NCBI GenBank assembly: GCA_903876615.1
Contig: CAIRAS010000052.1
Location: forward strand, 1 to 10,865
DNA: 10,865 nt
Source: an uncultured Holophagaceae bacterium
GTDB lineage: Bacteria; Acidobacteriota; Holophagae; Holophagales; Holophagaceae
Direction of reading: 5' to 3'
Part shown: positions 1 to 5,965 of the stretch, piece by piece
Layout of the letters: each line of letters starts with the position of its first letter
How positions within the stretch are numbered: the stretch's first letter is position 1
Translations under genes and position numbers: made by a program
Notes under the pieces: generated by a model
Told to the model about the DNA's origin: nothing
The model's database searches: none
The model's input: the letters and a program-made list of their open reading frames with translations, nothing else

Positions 1-3000
1 ACCCGAACGGTGTGCCGGTGGGAGGTGTCTACATCAGCTTCACGAAGGGATGGTTCCTCGACGGCACCAGTTACAATGCCTACAACGGTATGACCTCGGC
101 GGCAGACGGGAGCTACAGCTTCATCACCTTCCCCCAGTCCTACGACATGAGCATCCATCCCCCCTCCGCCAGTGGCTTCGCGAACAGCTCGGTGAACGGA
201 GTCCAGATCGCCCAGAAGATCAACCAGAACTTTGTCCTGCCGCGCCCGGATTCGACCCCTCCGAAGGTCCTTTCCGGCCCTACGCTGAGCGCCCTCAAAG
301 CCACGACCGCCACGGTCGAGTGGCAGACCGATGAACCCGCCAAGGGGACCCTGACCTACGGGTTGGGGAGTCCCAGCGGGACCACCCTCACGATCTCCAA
401 CCCCGGTACCCTCCAGTCCGTACCGCTAATGGGGCTTAGCCCAGACTCCGACTACCAGCTGCAACTGGCCCTCGTGGACCTGAGTGGCAACGGGCCCACC
501 CAGAGCCGGGTGATCTCCTTCCACACCAAGACCACGGCAGATGCTGCTCTTCCGGTGTTTCTGGAGGGCCCCATCATGGCCAACCTCTCCACGACCACGG
601 CGACCGTGACCTGGCAGACCGACGTACCCTCCACGGGAAACGTCAAGTACGGCCTCGGTAGCGCTCTGGATCACGCCGTACAAGACGCCACACTCGGGAC
701 CACCCACCGAGTCGTGCTGCCGGACCTGACACCGACCACGGGCTATTCCGTTCAGGTGGAGGCGGAGGATGGCTCGGGAAAGAGACCGGCTCTGAGCCCT
801 GTCCTGACCTTCACCACCACAGCCCTGGCGGATCAGACGCCCCCGGTCCTCACCGAAGGGCCCCTCGTGGTCGATCTCACGGCACGGGAGGCGACGGTGT
901 CCTGGCGCACCGATGAGCCAGCAAGCAGTGGCGTCTCCTGGAATGACGGTACGCTCTACAACCTGGTTACGGATGAGACGCTCACCCTGGTCCACAACGT
1001 TCGGATCACGGGACTGACGCCCGGGATCGCCTATGCTGCAACGGTCTCCTCCAAGGACGGGGGCCAGAACGGCCCAACCCTGGGCGGCCCGGTCCGCTTC
1101 ACCACCCAGCCCCTCTCCGATACGACCGCGCCCGTCATCACCGAAGGGCCCATGGTGGTCAACCTGACCGACCAGAGTGCCGCCGTGCTCTGGCGCACGG
1201 ATGAGCCCTCGGATGCCGTGGTGACCTACGGGGTGGATGGGAAGCTCACGGAGAGTGCGGCCAAGGTTGCCTTGAGCCAGTACCACTATCTGGCCCTGCC
1301 CAACCTCCTGCCTGCCACGACCTATACCTTTCAGGTGGCTTCCAAGGATGCCGCCGGGAATGGCCCGACGAGCAAGGGACCCCTTACCTTCACCACCGAC
1401 CTCAAGGGGAGCTCACCCCTCTTAAGCATCACGGTGGCACCCTCGCTGACCTACCTGTCCAATACCTCTGCCACCCTCTCTTGGGAGACCAGTGCCCCGG
1501 CCGACAGCGTGGTCGAATACGGACCGAATCCCGACAGGAGCCTGCGCTGGTCCGACCCCGCGAGGACCACTCAGCACCAGGCCTCCCTGGTCAACCTCAT
1601 CCCTGGAATGACCTACTACGTCACGGTGATCTCCAGGGACATCAGTGGCCAGGTGGTTTCGGCTCGACTGGGGCCAGCGTTAGGAAGTGCTCCGATCATC
1701 ACCAGGGCCCTCGGCGAGAAGTCTCCTGCGGACTTGCCAGATGCTCCTCCCGTGGCGGGGTTCACCACCGGTTCAATCCCGGACAGGGTCCCACCGGTTC
1801 TCACCTCCGGTCCGACGGTGACCTATCTCTCAAATACTTCTGCAGTGGTCAACTGGACCACCGATAAGCCTGCGGATTCGAGCATCGAGTTCGGCCCCCA
1901 GGGCCAGGCCATGACCCGCCGAACCGGGGACATCCACCATGACACCGTGCACACCCTGGTTCTCACGCAGCTCAACCCCTCATCCACTTTGGTTTTCCGG
2001 GTCGCTTCTACGGATCCCAGCGGCAACGGCCCAACCACCAGCAGCACGCAGACACTCACCACCCGCTCAGTGCCGGATCTGATTGCGCCCGTGATCCAGG
2101 GGGTTCCCCAGACCTCGCAGGTATCTGGTTCGTCGGCCCTGTTGGCCTGGATGACGGACAAACCCGCCACGACTCAGGTGGAGTATCGGACCAGCACAGG
2201 GACCCAAGTCCACCAACTCGCGCGCCCCGGTATCGGAGCCAGTCACGGGATCTGGCTGACAGGGCTTACGGCAAACACTGCTTACCTAGCCTGGGCGATT
2301 TCGGTGGATGTCTCGGGCAACCGGTCCGCCAGCGAACCGGTGGCATTCACCACGGGGTCGTCCGAAGTCCCCGCCTCGCATCTCATCTCGGGGAACGCGG
2401 GCAGCGGAGGCACCACGTTGGCCTACACGGACGGCGCGGCGAAGACCGTGGCGGCGGACAGCAGCGGCGCCTACAGCCTGACCGTGCCCAGCGGTTGGTC
2501 TGGAACCGTGACGCCGGCCAAGGTCGGCCTCATGTTCACGCCAGCGAACCGGAGCTACACAAACCTGCAGTCACCCCAGACGGGGCAGGACTACACGGCC
2601 CAACCCAACCCGGCCAAGGTTACCTGGGCTTCGCCCGCGGCCATCACCTACCCAACCCCCTTGGGTAACACCCAATTGAGTGCCACGGCGAACATGGCCG
2701 GCTCCTTTACCTACGATCCGCCCAAGGGCAAGGTCCTGAACGCGGGGAAGGGCCAGGGATTGTCTGTATCCTTTATGCCTGCCGACACGGCTTTCCCACC
2801 CGTAAGCGCGACCGTGACCCTCGACGTGAATACGGCCTCTCAGACGATCACATTCGCGCCGGTGGTGGGTCTGGTCGCCGGGGGCGCAGCGATGGCCCTC
2901 CAGGCCACGAGTAGTGCAGGCCTGCCTGTTTCATTCAGTTCCTCGGAGGCGAAAGTCATCTCCCTGACGGGTGCCCAGGCTTCCCCCGTGGCCGCAGGCA

Positions 3001-4097
3001 CCACGATTCTGACCGCGACCCAGTCCGGTGACGCCAACCACCAGGCCGCGCCTGAAGTCTCCCAAACCGTGACGGTGGCCCCCAGTGCCACGAAACCCAG
3101 CCTGTCCCTAGCCACGCTCTCCCATCAGTCGATCACAGCCGACAGCGTTCTGAATGTGGGCGGCCAGGTCTCCAGCCCCAACGGGATCCAGTCCGTGACG
3201 GTCAATGGGACGGCCGTAGAGGTCCAGAGTTCGGGGACCTTCAGCTTTCCGGTCAAGCTGACCACCGGGAGCAACAGCATCACCGTTGTGGCTGCGGACA
3301 AGGTGAACCAGTCCACCACGCTTGGCAGGGCCGTCACCCTGGATGAGACGGTCCCCCTGCTGGTCTTCAGCTCGCCCGCGGACAATGCTTCTTTGGCCAC
3401 CTCTACCCTGACGGTTTCAGGCACGGTCACCCAGTCCGCTGGTTCCATCTCCGATCCAGTCAGCGGTGTCACTTACACCGTGGGGGACGGCGCTGCCTTC
3501 GCGGCGCTCTACTCCGCTTCGGCCTTCTCCTTCCCCGTTGAGCCTAAGGCAGGAATAAACCACCTGGAAGTCACCGCCACCACGGGGGGTGGGAAGCGTG
3601 GCCAGGCAAGCCTGACCTTCAGCTACCAGCCGCCCTTCTCCTTGTCCGTGACGGATCCGCCCAAGGATCTCTCTACCTCGTCGACCACCTACCTCCTCAA
3701 GGGAACCGTGGCGGACAATGGCGGTGCCGTCTCCATCACGGTGAAGGCGGGCGCTGCCCAGTTCACGCCCAGCCTTTCAGGGGGCGCTTTCCAACAGCAG
3801 ATCAGTCTGGACCAGAACCAGGTCTGGCCCATTCTCGTCACCGGCCTGGATGGCGCTGGCCGGAGTCTGAGCATCCAGAGAAACATCATCAAGACCCTCA
3901 GGGTGGTCCCCACCTTCGCGCTGACGGACATGTCCACGGCGGGCGCCTTCGCCAGTGGGGCTGCCACCCCCACGTCAGCGGATCTCTCAAGATACGATGT
4001 GGCCCCTCTGGTCTCGGGGGTGCCCTCGGGCGACGGGAAGATCGATGTGGAAGACCTGGTGGTGATCCTGCGCAAGGCGCTGGGCCTTCCGCTGTAG
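1..4097 (+). CDS. Large secreted FN3-repeat protein with C-terminal dockerin-like module (5' end missing)
   Basis: The reading frame is open from the left edge (codons begin at base 3) and ends at TAG 4095-4097. The GTG at 12 is inside the frame and is not a credible start, so the N-terminus and any signal peptide lie outside the window. Counting from that GTG, residues 1-75 resemble a carboxypeptidase-regulatory-like beta-sandwich (GGVYISF, then ADGSYSF). Residues 83-782 hold seven fibronectin type III repeats, each opening with a variant of PPVLTEGP and a W-x-T-D-x-P strand. Residues 785-865 look like a second regulatory-like sandwich. Residues 866-1295 contain several Ig-like or glucodextranase-B-like segments. 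The tail has DVAPL (1329-1333) and GDGKIDVEDL (1340-1349), the form of a dockerin type I calcium loop. No catalytic motif is visible. The role is probably extracellular adhesion or scaffolding, which is inferred. The lipoprotein 37 bp downstream is a possible binding partner. Confidence 0.85.
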   Translation, partial: PNGVPVGGVYISFTKGWFLDGTSYNAYNGMTSAADGSYSFITFPQSYDMSIHPPSASGFANSSVNGVQIAQKINQNFVLPRPDSTPPKVLSGPTLSALKATTATVEWQTDEPAKGTLTYGLGSPSGTTLTISNPGTLQSVPLMGLSPDSDYQLQLALVDLSGNGPTQSRVISFHTKTTADAALPVFLEGPIMANLSTTTATVTWQTDVPSTGNVKYGLGSALDHAVQDATLGTTHRVVLPDLTPTTGYSVQVEAEDGSGKRPALSPVLTFTTTALADQTPPVLTEGPLVVDLTAREATVSWRTDEPASSGVSWNDGTLYNLVTDETLTLVHNVRITGLTPGIAYAATVSSKDGGQNGPTLGGPVRFTTQPLSDTTAPVITEGPMVVNLTDQSAAVLWRTDEPSDAVVTYGVDGKLTESAAKVALSQYHYLALPNLLPATTYTFQVASKDAAGNGPTSKGPLTFTTDLKGSSPLLSITVAPSLTYLSNTSATLSWETSAPADSVVEYGPNPDRSLRWSDPARTTQHQASLVNLIPGMTYYVTVISRDISGQVVSARLGPALGSAPIITRALGEKSPADLPDAPPVAGFTTGSIPDRVPPVLTSGPTVTYLSNTSAVVNWTTDKPADSSIEFGPQGQAMTRRTGDIHHDTVHTLVLTQLNPSSTLVFRVASTDPSGNGPTTSSTQTLTTRSVPDLIAPVIQGVPQTSQVSGSSALLAWMTDKPATTQVEYRTSTGTQVHQLARPGIGASHGIWLTGLTANTAYLAWAISVDVSGNRSASEPVAFTTGSSEVPASHLISGNAGSGGTTLAYTDGAAKTVAADSSGAYSLTVPSGWSGTVTPAKVGLMFTPANRSYTNLQSPQTGQDYTAQPNPAKVTWASPAAITYPTPLGNTQLSATANMAGSFTYDPPKGKVLNAGKGQGLSVSFMPADTAFPPVSATVTLDVNTASQTITFAPVVGLVAGGAAMALQATSSAGLPVSFSSSEAKVISLTGAQASPVAAGTTILTATQSGDANHQAAPEVSQTVTVAPSATKPSLSLATLSHQSITADSVLNVGGQVSSPNGIQSVTVNGTAVEVQSSGTFSFPVKLTTGSNSITVVAADKVNQSTTLGRAVTLDETVPLLVFSSPADNASLATSTLTVSGTVTQSAGSISDPVSGVTYTVGDGAAFAALYSASAFSFPVEPKAGINHLEVTATTGGGKRGQASLTFSYQPPFSLSVTDPPKDLSTSSTTYLLKGTVADNGGAVSITVKAGAAQFTPSLSGGAFQQQISLDQNQVWPILVTGLDGAGRSLSIQRNIIKTLRVVPTFALTDMSTAGAFASGAATPTSADLSRYDVAPLVSGVPSGDGKIDVEDLVVILRKALGLPL
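258..2357 (+). repeat. Seven tandem FN3 domain repeats within the giant protein
   Basis: Seven protein-level repeats of about 91-97 residues, except the fifth, run in tandem. Counted from the GTG at base 12 they begin near residues 83, 180, 277, 373, 470, 593 and 692. Each carries an early W-x-T-D/S-x-P strand (WQTDEP, WQTDVP, WRTDEP twice, WETSAP, WTTDKP, WMTDKP). Most also have a central L-x-P-x-T/S-x-Y turn and a late D-x-S/A-G-N-G-P turn, and most end in F-T-T. The fifth repeat is about 25 residues longer because of an insertion between its last two strands, and it lacks the GNGP turn. The repeats are diverged at DNA level, so they look like old duplications and not a recent expansion. 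Confidence 0.85.
3990..4094 (+). other. Dockerin-like C-terminal calcium-binding module
   Basis: The last 35 residues of the giant protein contain DVAPLVSGVPSGDGKIDVED followed by a helix LVVILRKALGL. Aspartates at the fifth, ninth and twelfth positions of the loop (residues 1341, 1345, 1348 counted from the GTG at 12) and the glycine after the first of them match the F-hand loop of type I dockerins. Only one complete loop is present. The first half (SRYDVAPL) is a degenerate partner, as is common in non-cellulosomal dockerin-like tails. Known dockerins bind cohesin domains; binding here is inferred. Confidence 0.65.
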
Positions 4098-4122
4098 TGT
4101 CCCGAACCCTGGACTCAAGTCG

Positions 4123-4129
4123 AAAGAGG
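4123..4129 (+). promoter_or_regulatory. Ribosome binding site of the lipoprotein gene
   Basis: AAAGAGG lies five bases upstream of ATG 4135 and supports that start. The 37-bp gap after the giant gene contains no hairpin resembling a terminator, so the two genes are probably co-transcribed. Confidence 0.6.
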
Positions 4130-4134
4130 CACCG

Positions 4135-4680
4135 ATGAAACCGTTCCGATGGCTACTGGCCGCCCCGATGATGCTCCTGCTTTCCGCCTGTGGGGGTGGG
4201 GGAGGGGCCTCCAGTCCAAGTCCCAGTGCAAGCCCGAGTTTCCTCGCGGTGGGCACCCACCAACTGGGGCTCTCCCTGAGCACGACAGGCACCCCACTCC
4301 CGGTGAGTGGAATGACGCTGATCGTCACCCTGCCCGCAGGTCTGGGTGTAGACACCGTGGCAGGAAGCAACGGGATCATCACTGACACGTCCCTTGCTGC
4401 CGGGGCCGCCCTCTCATCGAATGCCTCGCTCAGCGGCACTTGGACGGCCGCATCTCGGCAGGCCAAGCTGGTCGTGGTCCATGCGCCGAGTAGCACCTGG
4501 AGCGGGGAATATGCCCGTCTGAAGGTCACCGTGGCCTCCGGCACCCAGGTGACTGAGGCAGACATTCAAGCACTCAACACGAGTCCAGGCGCCTACAAAG
4601 TGGTCGCCTTCGACACAACGGCACACAGCACGGTGGTGGTCACTTCCCTGGCCCCAACCTCTCTGAGGGTTGTGAACTGA
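4135..4680 (+). CDS. Small lipoprotein, probable cohesin-like domain
   Basis: This 181-residue protein begins with a lipoprotein signal: MKPFR, a hydrophobic core, and lipobox LSAC with the lipidated cysteine at residue 19. A glycine/serine/proline linker (residues 20-35) follows. The mature part, about residues 38-180, is all-beta in character. It has a TLIVTLPAGLGV strand pair near 61-72, a GTW segment near 101, a SGEYARLKVTVASG segment near 123-136 and a final YKVVAFD strand. This order (LTVTLP, then G-E-x-A-x-L-x-V) resembles cohesin-like domains of non-cellulosomal bacteria. The preceding gene ends in a dockerin-like module, which supports a lipid-anchored receptor for that protein. The lipoprotein call is firm; the cohesin assignment is by pattern only and could be another Ig-like fold. 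Confidence 0.75.
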   Translation: MKPFRWLLAAPMMLLLSACGGGGGASSPSPSASPSFLAVGTHQLGLSLSTTGTPLPVSGMTLIVTLPAGLGVDTVAGSNGIITDTSLAAGAALSSNASLSGTWTAASRQAKLVVVHAPSSTWSGEYARLKVTVASGTQVTEADIQALNTSPGAYKVVAFDTTAHSTVVVTSLAPTSLRVVN

Positions 4681-4725
4681 GCTAGGCAGGGCCCCCGTAA
4701 GATGGACAGAGCGTTCAGCTGCACC

Positions 4726-4736
4726 GAGGGTCCCTC
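4726..4736 (+). promoter_or_regulatory. Shine-Dalgarno-like GAGGG inside an 11-bp dyad, upstream of the MBL gene
   Basis: GAGGGTCCCTC is a perfect dyad around a central T. Its left arm GAGGG (4726-4730) is the only purine-rich site suitably placed for the ATG at 4741, at ten bases. It therefore favours 4741 over the in-frame ATG at 4702, which has no comparable site. Whether the dyad is also an operator cannot be told from one copy. Confidence 0.4.
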
Positions 4737-4740
4737 CGCC

Positions 4741-5754
4741 ATGCGCCTCACCACCCTTCAGCCTCCTGAGCCCGGCACTGCCCTGGAGGTGGCGCCGGGC
4801 GTGCGGTGGGCGCGGATGCCCATTCCCACGCCTCTGGGCCACGTGAACCTCTGGCTGCTGGCGGATGGGCCGGAATGGACCGCCGTGGACACGGGCATCG
4901 CCACGCCCGCAGCCAAGGAGGCCTGGGAGCGGCTGCTGGAAGGCCACACCCTCCGGCGGCTCATCGCCACCCACTTCCATCCGGACCACCTGGGCCTCGC
5001 GGGCTGGCTGGAGGAGCAGGCGGGCGTGCCGCTCTGGATCACCTTCGGGGAGTACGCCACGGCCCAGCTGTTCTTCCACGGGATCGCCGGGTTTGCGCCG
5101 GAAGCCACCCAGGCCTTCTTCCGCAGCCACGGCCTGGAAGAAGCGCGCATCCAGAGCCGGGCCCTGGCCAGCAACCTCTACCGCCTGGGGGCGCCGACCC
5201 TCCCGCACACCTTCCGGCCCATCCGGGACGGGGAGTCCCTCTCTGTCGGAGGCCAGGCCTGGCAGGTCATCTGCGGGCACGGCCACTCGCCGGATCACGC
5301 CAGCCTCTATTGCGCCGAGGCGGGTGTCCTGATCTCCGGGGACATGCTGCTGCCCCGCATCTCTACGAACGTGAGCGCCTTCGCGGCCATCCCGGACAGC
5401 GACCCCCTGGGCCTGTTCCTGGACTCCCTTGGCCGACTCGAGGTGCTCCCCGCCGAGACCCTCGTGCTGCCCTCCCACGGGGTGCCCTTCCGGGGTCTGC
5501 ACGCCCGCATCGCGCAGCTCCGTCAGCACCATGCGTCCCGCTGCGCGGCCCTGCAGAAGGCCTGCGTGGGCACCTCCCTGTCCGCGGCAGAGCTCATCCC
5601 CGTGGTGTTCGAGCGGCCCATCACAGACCCCTTCCAGACCCTCTTCGCCATGGGGGAGTGCATCGCGCACCTGGCCTACCTGGAGCACCGCGGCCTGCTG
5701 CGGCGCGAGGTGGACGGGAAGCTGATCCGCTTCCGGGGCAGCACACCCTCTTGA
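4741..5754 (+). CDS. Metallo-beta-lactamase-fold hydrolase
   Basis: A 337-residue protein starting at ATG 4741; a start at ATG 4702 would add 13 residues that do not look like part of the fold. The metal-binding motif is HFHPDH at 78-83. Further candidate ligands are His182 in GHGHSPDH, Asp201 in ISGDMLL and His246 in LPSHG, which together give the full set for a dinuclear zinc site. The N-terminal region (HVNLWLL, then AVDTG at 48-52) is the usual first beta sheet. The C-terminal 80 residues, charged and helical with a final REVDGKLIRF hairpin, fit the winged-helix segment seen in LACTB2-like members. The protein is soluble with no signal peptide. The substrate is unknown: a thioester, a nucleic acid or a small ester are all possible in this superfamily. 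Its stop codon lies within the -35 element of the downstream leu promoter, so it is transcribed separately from leuA at least in part. Confidence 0.9.
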   Translation: MRLTTLQPPEPGTALEVAPGVRWARMPIPTPLGHVNLWLLADGPEWTAVDTGIATPAAKEAWERLLEGHTLRRLIATHFHPDHLGLAGWLEEQAGVPLWITFGEYATAQLFFHGIAGFAPEATQAFFRSHGLEEARIQSRALASNLYRLGAPTLPHTFRPIRDGESLSVGGQAWQVICGHGHSPDHASLYCAEAGVLISGDMLLPRISTNVSAFAAIPDSDPLGLFLDSLGRLEVLPAETLVLPSHGVPFRGLHARIAQLRQHHASRCAALQKACVGTSLSAAELIPVVFERPITDPFQTLFAMGECIAHLAYLEHRGLLRREVDGKLIRFRGSTPS

Positions 5755-5779
5755 CGGGAACGACGTCTTTCGCTACAAC
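5751..5779 (+). promoter_or_regulatory. Sigma-70-type promoter of the leu leader
   Basis: TTGACG (5751-5756, five of six matches to the -35 consensus) is separated by exactly 17 bases from TACAAC (5774-5779, four of six to the -10 consensus). Transcription would start near 5786-5788, only a few bases before the leader ATG at 5790. The -35 box overlaps the TGA stop (5752-5754) of the upstream hydrolase gene. Confidence 0.6.
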
Positions 5780-5789
5780 TAATTCCAAC

Positions 5790-5855
5790 ATGCCCAACAC
5801 CCTGTCTCTGAACCTGACCCTGGCCCTGCTGCTTAGCAGCACCGGGGAGGACTGA
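5790..5855 (+). CDS. leuL: Leucine-rich leader peptide of the leuA attenuator
   Basis: A 21-codon frame beginning MPNTLSLNLTLALLL and ending in TGA 5853-5855. Seven of 21 residues are leucine (codons at 5802, 5808, 5814, 5820, 5826, 5829 and 5832; six CTG and one CTT), ending in three in a row. There are no isoleucine or valine codons, so the sensor would be specific for leucine. It lies 110 bases before leuA and just before a set of alternative RNA helices, the arrangement of leuL in enteric leu operons. No Shine-Dalgarno sequence precedes the ATG. With the predicted start of transcription only two to four bases upstream, it would be read from a nearly leaderless mRNA. The peptide itself is expected to have no function beyond ribosome positioning. 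Confidence 0.8.
   Translation: MPNTLSLNLTLALLLSSTGED
5824..5846 (+). promoter_or_regulatory. Candidate pause hairpin (1:2) in the leu leader
   Basis: TGCTGC (5827-5832) pairs with GCAGCA (5836-5841) across a TTA loop. CCC 5824-5826 can extend the stem with GGG 5844-5846 past a two-base bulge. The 5' arm contains the last three Leu codons, so a ribosome stalled there would open this hairpin, as expected for the pause element of an attenuator. Confidence 0.5.
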
Positions 5856-5899
5856 GAGCAGACGGAACAAACCCACCGAAGCTCATCAAACCCTCTCCG
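5843..5899 (+). promoter_or_regulatory. Antiterminator helix of the leu attenuator
   Basis: CGGGGAGG (5843-5850) can pair with CCTCTCCG (5892-5899), giving eight pairs including one G-U. The helix continues inward with TGA/TCA (5853-5855 with 5886-5888), GAGC/GCTC (5856-5859 with 5881-5884) and CGG/CCG (5863-5865 with 5876-5878), closed by a ten-base loop. This makes 18 pairs in all, interrupted by small internal loops. It uses the whole GC part of the terminator's 5' arm except C5891, so the two structures exclude each other. Confidence 0.6.
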
Positions 5900-5920
5900 C
5901 TGATCCCGGAGAGGGTTTTT
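5888..5920 (+). terminator. Intrinsic terminator of the leu attenuator
   Basis: AAACCCTCTCCG (5888-5899) pairs perfectly with CGGAGAGGGTTT (5907-5918), giving a 12-bp stem with a seven-base loop, followed by a T-run (5916-5920). It stands between the leader peptide stop and leuA, where a constitutive terminator would prevent leuA expression from the leader promoter, so a conditional role is likely. Confidence 0.85.
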
Positions 5921-5955
5921 CGCATCTACCCCACCGCGCCCAACCCGCCCCCTTT

Positions 5956-5960
5956 GGAGG
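5956..5960 (+). promoter_or_regulatory. Ribosome binding site deciding the leuA start
   Basis: GGAGG lies five bases before ATG 5966. An upstream in-frame TTG at 5954 overlaps this site and is therefore not the start. Confidence 0.8.
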
Positions 5961-5965
5961 ACTCC

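Noticed and set aside
426..1286. A 286-codon minus-strand frame opposite the FN3 repeats
   Set aside because: The FN3 repeats in the plus frame explain this stretch; the minus frame shows no conserved pattern.
4670..4703. Promoter-like TTGTGA and TAAGAT before the hydrolase gene
   Set aside because: The spacing of 22 bases is too long and both elements are poor matches.
4702..4740. Upstream ATG as the start of the MBL hydrolase
   Set aside because: There is no Shine-Dalgarno site at a useful distance, and the added 13 residues do not resemble the family's N-terminus. GAGGG before 4741 fits better.
4806..5855. A 349-codon open frame overlapping the hydrolase gene in another frame and sharing the stop codon of the leader peptide
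   Set aside because: Its translation is a low-complexity run of Gly, Pro, Arg and His typical of a GC-rich shadow frame. Only its last 22 codons, the Leu-rich leader with its own promoter, make sense.
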